Positions 1 to 8,203 of a stretch of 64,000 nt of DNA are shown one piece after another. The stretch comes from Burkholderia cepacia ATCC 25416 (GTDB lineage: Bacteria; Pseudomonadota; Gammaproteobacteria; Burkholderiales; Burkholderiaceae). Made by a program: the position numbers and the translations under genes. The number at the start of each line of letters is the position of its first letter. Positions within the stretch are counted from its first letter, which is position 1. The stretch covers positions 2,976,001-3,040,000 of the forward strand of contig NZ_CP012982.1 in assembly GCF_001411495.1 (NCBI RefSeq). The letters are read 5' to 3'. The notes under the pieces were generated by a model. That model was not told the origin of the DNA, did no database searches, and worked only from the letters and a program-made list of their open reading frames with translations.

Positions 1-2
1 GC

Positions 3-257
3 TGGGTCGAGAGCGGCCGTTGCCATTACGGCGAACAGCGCTGGCGCTTGCGCGTCGCGTTGCAGCCGGGCCGTTGCGCGATCTCGGGGCAGCCGATCGA
101 GCCGGGCGAGCCGGTGTTCCGGCCGGTGCGGCGGCCCGTGCCGGCCAATGGCGACGAGATGATCCGCCCGGCGTCGGTGCCCAGTGCAACCGCCGCGGCG
201 TGTGGCGTCACGGCGGACGGTGACGACGCATACGCCCCTGCCGACGTTCGCGGCTGA
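3..257 (+). CDS. DUF3331 domain protein, 3' end (partial)
   Basis: The open frame enters from the left window edge and stops at TGA 255-257, giving the last 84 residues. The sequence carries the cysteine and proline-rich core typical of the Burkholderia DUF3331 family: a GRCHYGEQRW stretch, then GRCAISGQPIEPGEPVFRP, resembling a small zinc-ribbon-like fold with paired cysteines. The family has no established biochemical role. The 5' end and promoter lie outside the window. It converges on the acetyltransferase gene that ends at 282, with only 24 bases between them. The family assignment comes from recalled sequence similarity and is fairly secure; function is unknown. Confidence 0.7.
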   Translation, partial: WVESGRCHYGEQRWRLRVALQPGRCAISGQPIEPGEPVFRPVRRPVPANGDEMIRPASVPSATAAACGVTADGDDAYAPADVRG

Positions 258-281
258 ACGCCGGCCGGCCGCGGCGTCACG

Positions 282-1484
282 TCATTTCTTCACGTCGTGC
301 CGGTACTGGATGAACCCGGCGTTGTTCGCGAGCTTGTCGTACAGCGCGCGCGCGGTCGTGTTGGTTTCGTGCGTGAGCCAGTACACGCGGCTCGCGCCGG
401 CTTCGCGGGCATGGTCGTACACGGCCTCGATCAGCGCACCGCCTGCGCCTTGCCCGCGTGCGTCGGGCGCGGTGTACAGGTCCTGCAGGTAGCAGTACGG
501 CCCTTCGGTCCAGCACGAGCGGTGGTAGATCGAATGCACGATCCCGATCAGCGCCCCCGATGCGTCGAATGCGCCGAGCACGAACATCGGCTCGGCAGGA
601 TCCATCAGGCGGGCCCACGTCGTCGCGAACACCGCGTCGCTCAGCGCGGTGTCGTAAAACTTCTGGTAACCCTGCCACAGCGGGCGCCACGCGGCTTCGT
701 CGGCGGCGACGAGCGGGCGCACCGTGACGCGCGTCGCGTCGTGCGCGCGGCCGGCCGCATCGCGCGCGCGCGCCTGCGCGTGGCGGATCGCGGTGAGCGA
801 CTGGCGCTGCTGACCCTGCGCGTCGAAGTTTTCCGGTGCGAGCCACGCGTCGAACGCGGCGCGGACATCCGGCCATTCGCCGTCGATGATCGAGAACCAC
901 GCGGTGTCGCGATTGCGGCCGCGGTAGATGATCGCCTGCCGGAACGTGCCTTCGTAGCGGAAGCCGAGCCGTGCGGCGGCCTTGCGCGACGGCACGTTCA
1001 GGTCGTCGCATTTCCATTCGTAGCGCCGGTAGCCGAGCGTGTCGAACGCGTACTTCATCAGCAGGAACTGCGCCTCGGTCGAGACGGGCGTGCGCTTGAG
1101 CAGCGGCGAGAACGTGACGGAGCCGACCTCGATCACGCCGTTGGCCGGATCGATGCGCATCAGCGCGAGCGTGCCGACCGCGCGGCCCGTGGCACGGTCG
1201 ATCACCGTGTAGTGCAGCGGATCCGCGCTCGCCTGCGCGCCGCGCGCGTAGTCGCGGTAGCTCGACTCGTCGGTGTACGGGCCGTGTGCGAGATAGGTCC
1301 AGTCGCTGCCGTCCGGCGCCTGGGCGTAGGCGGCGTACAGGTCGGCCGCGTGGCGCTCGGCGTCGAGCGGTTCGAGCCGGCAGTAGCGGCCTTCGAGCAC
1401 GATGCGCTCCGGGCGCGGGCATGCGGACCAGTCGGGAACGGGGTGGCCGATGGATTGCTGGAAAGCGTTGGTGAGCGTGGACAA
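282..1484 (-). CDS. Tandem GNAT-domain N-acetyltransferase
   Basis: A 400-residue protein made of two GNAT acetyltransferase domains. The N-terminal half (about residues 15-190) resembles the RimJ/RimL-type branch: it starts PRPERIVLEGRYCRLEPLD, and GFRYEGTFRQAIIYRGRNRD is the usual strand after the acetyl-CoA site. The C-terminal half (about 245-400) is a second GNAT domain with the acetyl-CoA loop APDARGQGAGGALIEAV and the ending ARALYDKLANNAGF. Each half is normally a free-standing enzyme, so this is a fusion. I chose the TTG at 1484, preceded by GAAGCGAGATC, because upstream residues look non-coding; an ATG at 1526 in the same frame is the alternative. It is transcribed divergently from the MocR gene at 1680, a common arrangement for a regulator and its target. 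The substrates cannot be read from the sequence. Confidence 0.8.
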   Translation of the reverse strand: MSTLTNAFQQSIGHPVPDWSACPRPERIVLEGRYCRLEPLDAERHAADLYAAYAQAPDGSDWTYLAHGPYTDESSYRDYARGAQASADPLHYTVIDRATGRAVGTLALMRIDPANGVIEVGSVTFSPLLKRTPVSTEAQFLLMKYAFDTLGYRRYEWKCDDLNVPSRKAAARLGFRYEGTFRQAIIYRGRNRDTAWFSIIDGEWPDVRAAFDAWLAPENFDAQGQQRQSLTAIRHAQARARDAAGRAHDATRVTVRPLVAADEAAWRPLWQGYQKFYDTALSDAVFATTWARLMDPAEPMFVLGAFDASGALIGIVHSIYHRSCWTEGPYCYLQDLYTAPDARGQGAGGALIEAVYDHAREAGASRVYWLTHETNTTARALYDKLANNAGFIQYRHDVKK

Positions 1485-1679
1485 GGTCGATCTCGCTTCG
1501 GTTGGCGGCCGGCGACATGCCGGCATGCAGACGATCGTAGTCGTGGCGAGGTACCATGAGAAGCGCCAGAGACTGGCAAATTTATGGTGCCACGAGCCGT
1601 GCGCCGCTGGCCGTCCGCGACCGGCGGTGCGCAACTAGCCGTCCACCACGTTCCGACATTTTCACGCTGCGATGTTCCG

Positions 1680-3152
1680 ATGACGACAATCCTGCCTTCC
1701 GGCGACGCGCCGTTGCTGCCGCTCGACGCGCCGCTGGCGCGCACGCCGGGCGCGCCTTCGCTGCAGCGCCAGTTGCTGCGCCGCGTGCGCGACGCGATTC
1801 TCGGCGGCGCGATGCCGGCCGGCACCCGGCTGCCCGGCACGCGTGCGTTGGCCGAGATGCTCGGCGTGTCGCGCAATACGACGGCCGCCGTCTACGAGCA
1901 GCTCGTCGCCGAAGGCTTCCTGCAGTCCGACCGCCGCGGCACGCGTGTCGTCGGGTTGTCGCGGCCGGCGCCGCCGCGCCGGCGTGCCGCGCCGCCGGCC
2001 GTCGCGCAGCGGCTCGGCCGCATTCGCCCGAGCCGCATCGGCACCGGCGAAACGGAGGGTTTCCGGCCGGGCGTGCCCGCGCTGACGCATTTCCCGGTGG
2101 ACGCGTGGCGCCACGCGATCGACCGAGCGCTGCGCCGCAGCGGCCGCGACCTGCTCGGCTACGGCGATCCGCTCGGCGAGCGCGCGCTGCGCGAATCGAT
2201 CGCGCGCCACCTGGCCGTGACGCGCGGCGTGCGCTGCGATCCCGAGCAGATCGTGATCACGGAAGGCGCACAGGGGGCGATCTCGTTGTGTGCGCAGCTG
2301 CTGACGAACCCGGGCGATACGGTGTGGGTCGAGGAGCCTGGCTATCGCGGCGCGCGCACCGCGATGCAGGCGGCCGACCTCGACGTCGTGCCGATGCCGG
2401 TCGACGCGGAAGGGCTGCGCGCCGAAGCGGACGACTGGCGCGAGCGGACGCCGCGCCTCGTCTATACGACGCCGTCGAACCAGTTCCCGACCGGCGCCGT
2501 GCTGTCGATCTCGCGCCGGCTCGCGCTGATCGATGCCGCGCGCCGGCATCGCGCGTGGATCATCGAGGACGACTACGACAGCGAATTCCGTCACACCGGC
2601 GAGCCGATCGGCGCGATGCACGGGCTCGCGCCCGATTCGCCCGTCGTCTATCTCGGCTCGTTCAGCAAGACGATGTTTCCGGCGCTGCGCATCGGTTTTC
2701 TCGTGCTGCCCGACGCGCTGCTGGCCGCGGTGCGGCCAGTGCTGCCGGAGATGCTGCGCGGCGGCACGCGCCACGTGCAGCTCGCGCTGGCCGATTTCAT
2801 CGAGACGGGCGAGTACGGCCGCCATCTCGGCCGCATGCGCCGGCTGTACCGCGACCGGCGGCGGTTGCTGCTCGCCGCGCTCGACGGCAGCCTGAGCGTG
2901 CCGCACCAGATCGAGGGCGGGCCGTGCGGGCTGCATCTCGCGCTGCGGATGCCTGCGCGCTACCGCGATCGCGCGATCGTCGACGCGGCGCGCGCCCACG
3001 GCATCGGGCCGTTCCCGCTGTCGGGCTTTTCGATCGATGCGGCATCGGCAGGCAACGGGCTGGTGCTCGGTTTCGGCAATACGTCGGCCGACGCGTTCGA
3101 GCCGATGTTGCGGATGCTGTCGGCGATCGCGGAGCGGGTGGGCGGGGCGTGA
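1680..3152 (+). CDS. MocR/PdxR-family transcriptional regulator (GntR-aminotransferase fusion)
   Basis: A 490-residue regulator. Residues about 25-95 form a GntR winged helix (SLQRQLLRRVRDAILGGAMP, then GTRLPGTRALAEMLGVSRNT). Residues about 120-490 form a fold-type-I aminotransferase-like domain with the PLP lysine in SFSKTMFPALRIGF (Lys330). The spacing fits the MocR subgroup, where the aminotransferase domain acts as a PLP or PLP-adduct sensor and not as an enzyme; PdxR is the best-known member and activates PLP synthesis. Start ATG 1680. It is divergent from the double-GNAT gene across 195 bases, so it may control that gene and itself. A second, different MocR protein lies at 49189-50622. 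The family is certain; the specific target is inference. Confidence 0.9.
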   Translation: MTTILPSGDAPLLPLDAPLARTPGAPSLQRQLLRRVRDAILGGAMPAGTRLPGTRALAEMLGVSRNTTAAVYEQLVAEGFLQSDRRGTRVVGLSRPAPPRRRAAPPAVAQRLGRIRPSRIGTGETEGFRPGVPALTHFPVDAWRHAIDRALRRSGRDLLGYGDPLGERALRESIARHLAVTRGVRCDPEQIVITEGAQGAISLCAQLLTNPGDTVWVEEPGYRGARTAMQAADLDVVPMPVDAEGLRAEADDWRERTPRLVYTTPSNQFPTGAVLSISRRLALIDAARRHRAWIIEDDYDSEFRHTGEPIGAMHGLAPDSPVVYLGSFSKTMFPALRIGFLVLPDALLAAVRPVLPEMLRGGTRHVQLALADFIETGEYGRHLGRMRRLYRDRRRLLLAALDGSLSVPHQIEGGPCGLHLALRMPARYRDRAIVDAARAHGIGPFPLSGFSIDAASAGNGLVLGFGNTSADAFEPMLRMLSAIAERVGGA

Positions 3153-3560
3153 CGTGCGTACGCGTTGCCTGAGCCGGCGGCGCGGCGACCAGGTGCAGGA
3201 AGCCGCCGACCTTTGACTCGATACCGCTTCTCGGCGGTCGGCGGCAGCAAGTTCACCGCTGCCAGCGGGCTGTTTTTCGTCCATCGACCGGATGCAACCG
3301 CCGGGTTCGGCTCCGCATACCGGCACAAACCGCCCACCGCCGCGCACGACAATCGGACTTGTGCGGATTGACGAATTGCCGACTTTGTTCGAAACGACCG
3401 CCATCGCGGCTCCGCACTTGCCGGCCACCCCGGCATACGGGTTTCGATTCGTATGTTCGAACAGGCCGCGTGGACTATAAATGGATGCGTGTACCGGTGC
3501 TTGTCAGGCGCCTGCGCGTCTCGCGCATGTCGGCGCCGCGACTCCCGGGGGAGGTGCACC
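3153..3560. other. Intergenic region upstream of the HtrA protease
   Basis: About 400 bases without a convincing gene. A 68-codon open frame on the plus strand here has an arginine and proline-rich composition and no Shine-Dalgarno, and I regard it as spurious. Near the protease gene is a TATAAA at 3475-3480, a possible -10 box, but no clear -35 element sits at the right distance. No recognised operator was found. Confidence 0.4.
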
Positions 3561-5147
3561 GTGGTTCGCCAGACGCTTGCTCGCGCCGTGCTTCGCACCG
3601 CGTTGATCGGGGGCGTGTTTGCCGGCTGTTTGCTGCCTTCGCCGGCCGCCGTTTCCGGAACCCTGTCGCCATCCGCCACGCCACCCGCGACGAAGCAAAG
3701 GCCGAGTGCGACGCCTTACGCGATGCCGGTCGATTTTCCGGCGATCGTCGACCGCTACGGACCGGCGGTCGTGACCGTCACGACCGCCGCACCCGACCAG
3801 CAGGCCGGTGTCCAGTCGTTCACGATCCTCGATCCCGACGATCCGCTCGCCGCATTCTTCCGGCGCGGCGCGCCGCCTCCCGCGCAGGGCCCGCAGACGC
3901 CGGCGCCCGACACGGCGCCGCGTGCGGTATCGGGCACCGGCTCGGGTTTCATCGTCAGCGCCGACGGCCTGATCCTCACCTCCGCGCACGTGGTCGACGA
4001 TGCGACCGACGTGACCGTGCGGCTCACGGACCGCCGCGAATTCAAGGCGACCGTGCTGGCCGTCGATCCGCAAAGCGACGTCGCCGTGCTGCGCGTTACC
4101 GCGACGAAACTGCCGTTCGTGCGCATCGGCGATTCGGCGAAGGTACGCGCGGGCGAACCGGTGATGACGATCGGCGCGCCGGACGGATCGGGCAACACGG
4201 TCACGGCCGGCATCGTCAGCGCGACGTCGCGCCGGCTGCCGGACGGCAGCGCGTTTCCGTTCTTCGAAACCGACATCGCCCCGAACCCCGACAACTCGGG
4301 CGGCCCCGTATTCAATCGCGCGGGCGACGTGATCGGCATCGCGGTGCAGGTGTATACGGGCACCGACCGCTACGCGAGCATGACGTTCGCGATTCCGATC
4401 GCGTTTGCCGCAAAGGTGCGTGCGCAACTGCAGAAGCAGATGCAGGCACAGGCGCAGCAGTCCCAGGAGCCGGGCGAGCCGTCGTCCGGCAACGCGCTTG
4501 GCGTCGACGTGCAGGATGTCGGCATCGGGCTGGCCGCCGCGTTCGGGCTGCCGCGTCCGGCGGGCGCGCTCGTCAACGGCGTGGCGCCCGGCTCGCCGGC
4601 CGCCGCGGCCGGCGTGAGGCCCGGCGACGTGATCGTCAAGCTGGGCGATAAGTCGATCGGCCGTTCGGCCGAGCTGAACGACCTGGCCGCCGCGCTGCCG
4701 CCCGGCCAGAAGACGCCGCTGCGCGTGATCCGCAATCGCGCGCCGGTGAGGCTGACGATCACGGGCGCCGACGAGGCCGCCGGCAACGCGGGCACGACCG
4801 TCGGCATGGCCGCGCCGAAGGCGGCCGCACGACCGGGGCCGGGAGCGGGAGCGAGTGCGGGCGCGGGCGCGGGCGACGGCGGCGACCGCCTCGGGCTGAC
4901 GATGCACGCGCTGAGCGACGACGAGCGCCGCTCGACCGGGCTCGCGGTCGGGATGATGGTGGACGCGGTGCACGGCCCGGCGGCGAACGCGGGCATCCGG
5001 CCGGGCGACGTCGTGCTGGAGCTCAACGACACGCTGCTCGAGACGCCGGACGACGTGCAGTCGCTCGAAGCGAACGGCGGCAGCGTGATCGCGGTGCTGA
5101 TCCAGCGCAACAACGCGCGGAAGTTCGTGTCGGTGCGTGCGCGCTAG
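3561..5147 (+). CDS. HtrA/DegP-family serine protease with two PDZ domains
   Basis: A 528-residue periplasmic protease. GTG 3561 is chosen because GGGGGAGG precedes it at ideal spacing and a signal peptide follows (RTALIGGVFAGCLLPSPAA). The trypsin-like domain covers about residues 60-300 with a visible triad: His143 in TSAHVV, Asp173 in QSDVAVLRV and Ser246 in NPDNSGGPV. Two PDZ domains follow, about 310-405 and 440-525, joined by an Ala/Gly-rich linker. The HtrA/Deg family degrades or refolds damaged envelope proteins. Oddity: the residue two before the catalytic serine is Asp (PDNSGG), where the family nearly always has Gly (PGNSGG) to build the oxyanion hole. Activity may therefore be changed. 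The family call is secure. Confidence 0.92.
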   Translation: MVRQTLARAVLRTALIGGVFAGCLLPSPAAVSGTLSPSATPPATKQRPSATPYAMPVDFPAIVDRYGPAVVTVTTAAPDQQAGVQSFTILDPDDPLAAFFRRGAPPPAQGPQTPAPDTAPRAVSGTGSGFIVSADGLILTSAHVVDDATDVTVRLTDRREFKATVLAVDPQSDVAVLRVTATKLPFVRIGDSAKVRAGEPVMTIGAPDGSGNTVTAGIVSATSRRLPDGSAFPFFETDIAPNPDNSGGPVFNRAGDVIGIAVQVYTGTDRYASMTFAIPIAFAAKVRAQLQKQMQAQAQQSQEPGEPSSGNALGVDVQDVGIGLAAAFGLPRPAGALVNGVAPGSPAAAAGVRPGDVIVKLGDKSIGRSAELNDLAAALPPGQKTPLRVIRNRAPVRLTITGADEAAGNAGTTVGMAAPKAAARPGPGAGASAGAGAGDGGDRLGLTMHALSDDERRSTGLAVGMMVDAVHGPAANAGIRPGDVVLELNDTLLETPDDVQSLEANGGSVIAVLIQRNNARKFVSVRAR

Positions 5148-5162
5148 GGCGTTGACGCGGTC

Positions 5163-5197
5163 GGTATCGTCCGCCTACCATCGTCCGGTATCGTCCG
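5163..5197. repeat. Short direct repeats upstream of the efflux-gene leader
   Basis: The 11-mer GGTATCGTCCG occurs at 5163-5173 and 5187-5197. A third partial copy, ATCGTCCG, lies at 5180-5187. They sit 40-75 bases before the leader peptide start and could be operator half-sites for the downstream drug-efflux gene. No regulator gene lies beside them, so this is only a sequence observation. Confidence 0.4.
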
Positions 5198-5238
5198 ACA
5201 CCGCACGAAGCCAGCCAGGCAACCAGGAGCCATCCGGC

Positions 5239-5289
5239 ATGAAAGCAGCAACCTTCATCGTAGTCGTACACAGGCGCAGGGTCCGGTAG
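5239..5289 (+). CDS. Putative 16-residue leader peptide (attenuator) of the Bcr/CflA efflux gene
   Basis: ATG 5239 follows an excellent ribosome binding site (CCAGGAGCC, AGGAG about nine bases upstream). The frame encodes MKAATFIVVVHRRRVR and stops at TAG 5287-5289. The peptide combines a hydrophobic FIVVV run with an arginine cluster that includes R-V-R. Its arginine codons lie inside a long hairpin (5273-5315) whose 3' strand overlaps the terminator stem at 5313-5333. A strongly initiated mini-gene ahead of mutually exclusive hairpins and then a transporter gene is the classic layout of translation-dependent attenuation. Expression of the peptide and the signal that would stall ribosomes are inference. 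Confidence 0.6.
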   Translation: MKAATFIVVVHRRRVR

Positions 5290-5315
5290 CGGCACCGCGC
5301 CGGCATCCCTGCGCC
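5273..5315 (+). promoter_or_regulatory. Leader hairpin overlapping the leader peptide and terminator stem
   Basis: GGCGCAGGG (5273-5281) is the exact complement of CCCTGCGCC (5307-5315). Inside it, CCGG/CCGG and GCGG/CCGC pair again, giving a long, GC-rich stem. Its 5' strand covers the Arg-Arg-Val codons of the leader peptide, and its last three bases are also the first three of the terminator stem. A ribosome on the leader would melt it. Confidence 0.55.
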
Positions 5316-5341
5316 CCCGACTCGTTCGGGGGCTTTTTTTT
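5313..5341 (+). terminator. Rho-independent terminator in the leader of the efflux gene
   Basis: A perfect 8-bp stem GCCCCCGA/TCGGGGGC (5313-5320 with 5326-5333) around a CTCGT loop is followed by eight T residues (5334-5341). It lies between the 16-residue leader peptide and the efflux gene start at 5385, so it can act as the attenuator as well as ending transcription from upstream. Confidence 0.85.
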
Positions 5342-5384
5342 GCATTGCGCACGGCCGTGCGGCACGTGCGCGGAGGACATCCGC

Positions 5385-6596
5385 TTGCAACCGAACCTGC
5401 CGATCGCTTCCGAACGGGCGTCGCCGCGACACGCGACGCTGATCCTGCTGTGCGCGTGCTCGGTGCTGCCGCTGAGCCTGTTCCTGCCGTCGCTGCCGGC
5501 AATCGCACGCGACCTGCGCGCCGACTATGCGCTCGTCGCGCTTTCGCTCGGCGGCTACGCGGCGGTGGCCGCGTCGCTGGAGTTCGTGATGGGGCCGCTG
5601 TCGGACCGGTTCGGGCGGCGGCCGGTCGTGCTGGCGAGCGTCGGCATCTTCGCGCTCGGCTCGCTCGGCTGTGCGATGGCGACCGATATCCGGGCGTTTC
5701 TGGCATGCCGGCTGATGCAGGCGGCGATCACGTCGGTTTATCCGGTGTCGATGGCGACGATCCGGGATACCGGCGGCGGTGCGCGCGCGGCGAGCCGGAT
5801 CGGCTATGCGGCGATGGCGGCCGCGTTCGCGCCGATGCTCGGCCCGACGCTCGGCGGCGCGCTCGACCAGACGGCGGGCTGGCGCGCGAGCTTCTGGCTG
5901 CTCGGCGCGGCGGGCGTCGCGCTGTTCGTCTGGTGCGGGTTCGATTTCGTCGAAACCCATGCGAACCGGTCGTCGAGCCTCGGGCAGCAGCTGCGCGCGT
6001 ATCCGGCGCTGCTGCGCGCGCGCCGTTTCTGGGCCTACGCGCTGTGCATGGCGTTTTCGACCGGCTCGTTCTACGCGTTCCTGGCCGGCGCGCCGCCGGC
6101 CGCGCAAACGGTGTTCGGCATCGCGCCCGCGGAGATCGGCTTCTACATGGGAACCATCACGGCCGGCTTCGTGTGCGGCAGCTTCCTGGCCGCGCGTTAC
6201 GCGCGCCGCTTCGCGCTGGCCACGACGATCCTGTGCGGGCGGATCGTTGCATGCGCGGGACCGTTGATCGGCCTCGCGTCGATGTTCGGCGGCGCGACCC
6301 ATGCGATCGCGTGGTTCGGGCCGTGCGTGCTGGTCGGCATCGGCAACGGGCTGACGAATCCCGGTGCCCATGCCGGCGCGGTGTCGGTGCGCCCGACGCT
6401 GGCCGGGAGCGCGTCGGGGCTGGCCGGTGCGATGACGATCGCCGGCGGCGCCGCGCTTTCGTCGCTGACGGGGGCGGTACTGACGCCCGGCAACGCGGGT
6501 TATGCGCCGCTGGCGATGATGCTGCTGTCGGCCGCGATCGCGCTGGCGGCGGCCGTCTGCGTGCGGGTGTTCGACGCGCGGGACGCCGGGCGGTGA
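5385..6596 (+). CDS. MFS multidrug efflux transporter, Bcr/CflA family
   Basis: A 403-residue inner-membrane protein with about 12 hydrophobic segments. The loop after helix 2 carries the MFS signature GPLSDRFGRRPVVL, and the segment GPTLGGALDQTAGWRASFWLL matches motif C of the drug:proton antiporter-1 group (Bcr, CflA, MdtL). Members export chloramphenicol, bicyclomycin and other compounds. I chose TTG 5385 because GGAGGA (5372-5377) sits seven bases upstream; the frame continues back into the terminator T-run, which cannot be a start. It is preceded by a leader peptide and terminator (5239-5341), suggesting inducible expression by attenuation. The substrate cannot be predicted from the sequence. 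Confidence 0.88.
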   Translation: MQPNLPIASERASPRHATLILLCACSVLPLSLFLPSLPAIARDLRADYALVALSLGGYAAVAASLEFVMGPLSDRFGRRPVVLASVGIFALGSLGCAMATDIRAFLACRLMQAAITSVYPVSMATIRDTGGGARAASRIGYAAMAAAFAPMLGPTLGGALDQTAGWRASFWLLGAAGVALFVWCGFDFVETHANRSSSLGQQLRAYPALLRARRFWAYALCMAFSTGSFYAFLAGAPPAAQTVFGIAPAEIGFYMGTITAGFVCGSFLAARYARRFALATTILCGRIVACAGPLIGLASMFGGATHAIAWFGPCVLVGIGNGLTNPGAHAGAVSVRPTLAGSASGLAGAMTIAGGAALSSLTGAVLTPGNAGYAPLAMMLLSAAIALAAAVCVRVFDARDAGR

Positions 6597-6769
6597 ACGC
6601 GAATACGCAGCATCGCCGCGCCGGATCGGGCATCGGTGCGGGCATGGATGCGGGCACCGCTACCGTGCCGCGGGCGATTGGCGGACAATCGATCGAATAT
6701 CGGGAGACGACGAACCCGCCGCGCGCCGAGCATGCTCCGGCGCGCGAAGGGCGGTTGGACGAGGGAGCG

Positions 6770-7309
6770 ATGAGCGACTTTTCTGATTTCCAGCGAGACA
6801 TTGCCGACGCCGCGAGAGCGACATTCAGGGCGCTGCGGGCGCTGCACCCGGACGAGCATTTCTACGCGTTCGCGCTGTACACCGACAGCGGCGCGATGAC
6901 GGTGGTGCCGGCAGCCAATTCGGTCGAGGGGCTGCGCCGGATCCGCGAGCAGCAGGCCGTCGCGGACGACGACCCGTGGTATGCGTGGGGCTTTTCGGAA
7001 TGGGCATATGCGGCGGCGGAAGCGTCGCCGTTCAATGCGATCTGCGGCAAGCTCGCCGATGACGTGCTGAGCCCGCAGTTTGTCCGGTCGAGATTCCCGG
7101 AATTTTCGCGGCAACTGCACGCCGACATGATCGGTGCGCTGCGCCTGCTCGACCGCGAGGGCCTGTTCGGCACCGGCGACGAACGGGCGGCGATCACGCT
7201 GTTCGTGTCGATCAGCGACGACGACGCGGCCGAAGCGCTGGAAAACGAATCGGCGAAAGCGCTGAATCCGCCGGCCGTCGCCGACGCATTCCTGCGCCGC
7301 TACGACTGA
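6770..7309 (+). CDS. DUF4303 family protein
   Basis: A 179-residue soluble protein. Features match DUF4303: an N-terminal helix (DFQRDIADAARATFRAL), then the strand FYAFALYTDSGAMTVVPAANS with the conserved Tyr/Phe-rich core, and a central WYAWGFSEWAYAA motif. The family is often found near immunity or polymorphic-toxin genes in other bacteria, but nothing like that surrounds it here. ATG 6770 has GAGGGAG directly upstream. It starts 173 bases after the efflux gene and converges with the hydrolase gene ending at 7380. Molecular function is unknown. Confidence 0.75.
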   Translation: MSDFSDFQRDIADAARATFRALRALHPDEHFYAFALYTDSGAMTVVPAANSVEGLRRIREQQAVADDDPWYAWGFSEWAYAAAEASPFNAICGKLADDVLSPQFVRSRFPEFSRQLHADMIGALRLLDREGLFGTGDERAAITLFVSISDDDAAEALENESAKALNPPAVADAFLRRYD

Positions 7310-7325
7310 CCGAAATCGGGATATC

Positions 7326-7357
7326 GCACGGCGGCCCCGCGCGGGCGGCCGCCGTGC
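7326..7357. terminator. Convergent hairpin terminator
   Basis: An 11-bp perfect inverted repeat, GCACGGCGGCC (7326-7336) with GGCCGCCGTGC (7347-7357), lies between two convergent genes. No strong T-run follows on either strand, so it would be a weak or bidirectional terminator. Confidence 0.6.
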
Positions 7358-7379
7358 TTGCTGCGTCACGGCTTCTGGC

Positions 7380-8078
7380 TTACGGCTTCGCGCCCACGAC
7401 GAACTCGAACGTCGCGACGCCGTCGACGCCGCCCGTCACGCGGTCGCCCGGTTGCAGCGCGCCGACGCCGGCCGGCGTGCCCGTGAAGATCAAATCGCCG
7501 GCCTTCAATTCGACCGAGCGCGACACGTACGCGATGACATCGGGCACGGCCCAGATCATGTCGGCCAGGTCGCCTTGCTGGCGCGTGTCGCCGTTGACCG
7601 CGAGCCAGATGCGGCCCTTGGCCGGATGACCGGTGGCCGACGCCGCCCGCAGCGCGGTCACGGGGCCCGACGCGTCGAAGCCTTTCGCCCAGTCCCACGG
7701 ACGGCTCAGTTTCTTCGCTTCGGCCTGCAGGTCGCGGCGCGTGAGGTCGACGCCGACGCCGTAGCCCCATACGTGCGACAGCGCGTCGGCCGGGTCGATC
7801 GACCGCCCGTCCTTGCCGATCGCGACGACCAGCTCGATTTCGTGATGGAGGTCGTTCGTCAGCGGCGGATAGGGGACGGTGCCGCTGGCCGGGACGATCG
7901 CGTCGGCAGGCTTCGTGAAGAAGAACGGCGGTTCGCGGTCGGGATCGGCGCCCATTTCGCGCGCGTGGTCGGCGTAGTTGCGGCCGACGCAGAAGACGCG
8001 GCGCACCGGAAAGCGCGCGGACGACTGGTCGACTTCGATGGAAGGACGCTCGGCAGCGTCGATGACATAGGCGGACAT
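7380..8078 (-). CDS. Fumarylacetoacetate hydrolase family protein (fumarylpyruvate hydrolase-like)
   Basis: A 232-residue enzyme of the FAH superfamily. The N-terminal FCVGRNYADHAREMG and the metal-binding HHEIELVVAIG are diagnostic; PFFFTKPADAIVP precedes the active-site region, and FTGTPAGVGALQPGD is the C-terminal signature. The length fits the short YcgM/NagK-type branch, which cleaves acylpyruvates such as fumarylpyruvate in the gentisate pathway. No gentisate genes are visible here, so the substrate is open. ATG 8078 has GAACGAGG upstream. The AraC gene at 8204-9145 lies directly upstream on the same strand and may regulate it. Confidence 0.88.
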   Translation of the reverse strand: MSAYVIDAAERPSIEVDQSSARFPVRRVFCVGRNYADHAREMGADPDREPPFFFTKPADAIVPASGTVPYPPLTNDLHHEIELVVAIGKDGRSIDPADALSHVWGYGVGVDLTRRDLQAEAKKLSRPWDWAKGFDASGPVTALRAASATGHPAKGRIWLAVNGDTRQQGDLADMIWAVPDVIAYVSRSVELKAGDLIFTGTPAGVGALQPGDRVTGGVDGVATFEFVVGAKP

Positions 8079-8203
8079 CGGATGGCCTCGTTCGGTGGGA
8101 AGACGGATGCCGCGCCCGTGCGGCGCACGGGCCGGCATGCGTGCAACGATACCCGACGCCCGTGCCGCCGGATGCGACGCAACTGCGTTTTACCGGGACA
8201 AAA

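Noticed and set aside
3165..3371. A 68-codon frame between the MocR and HtrA genes
   Set aside because: No ribosome binding site, no domain, and proline/arginine-rich composition.
5340..5384. TTG 5340 as the start of the Bcr/CflA gene
   Set aside because: It lies within the terminator T-run and has no ribosome binding site; TTG 5385 has GGAGGA at perfect spacing.
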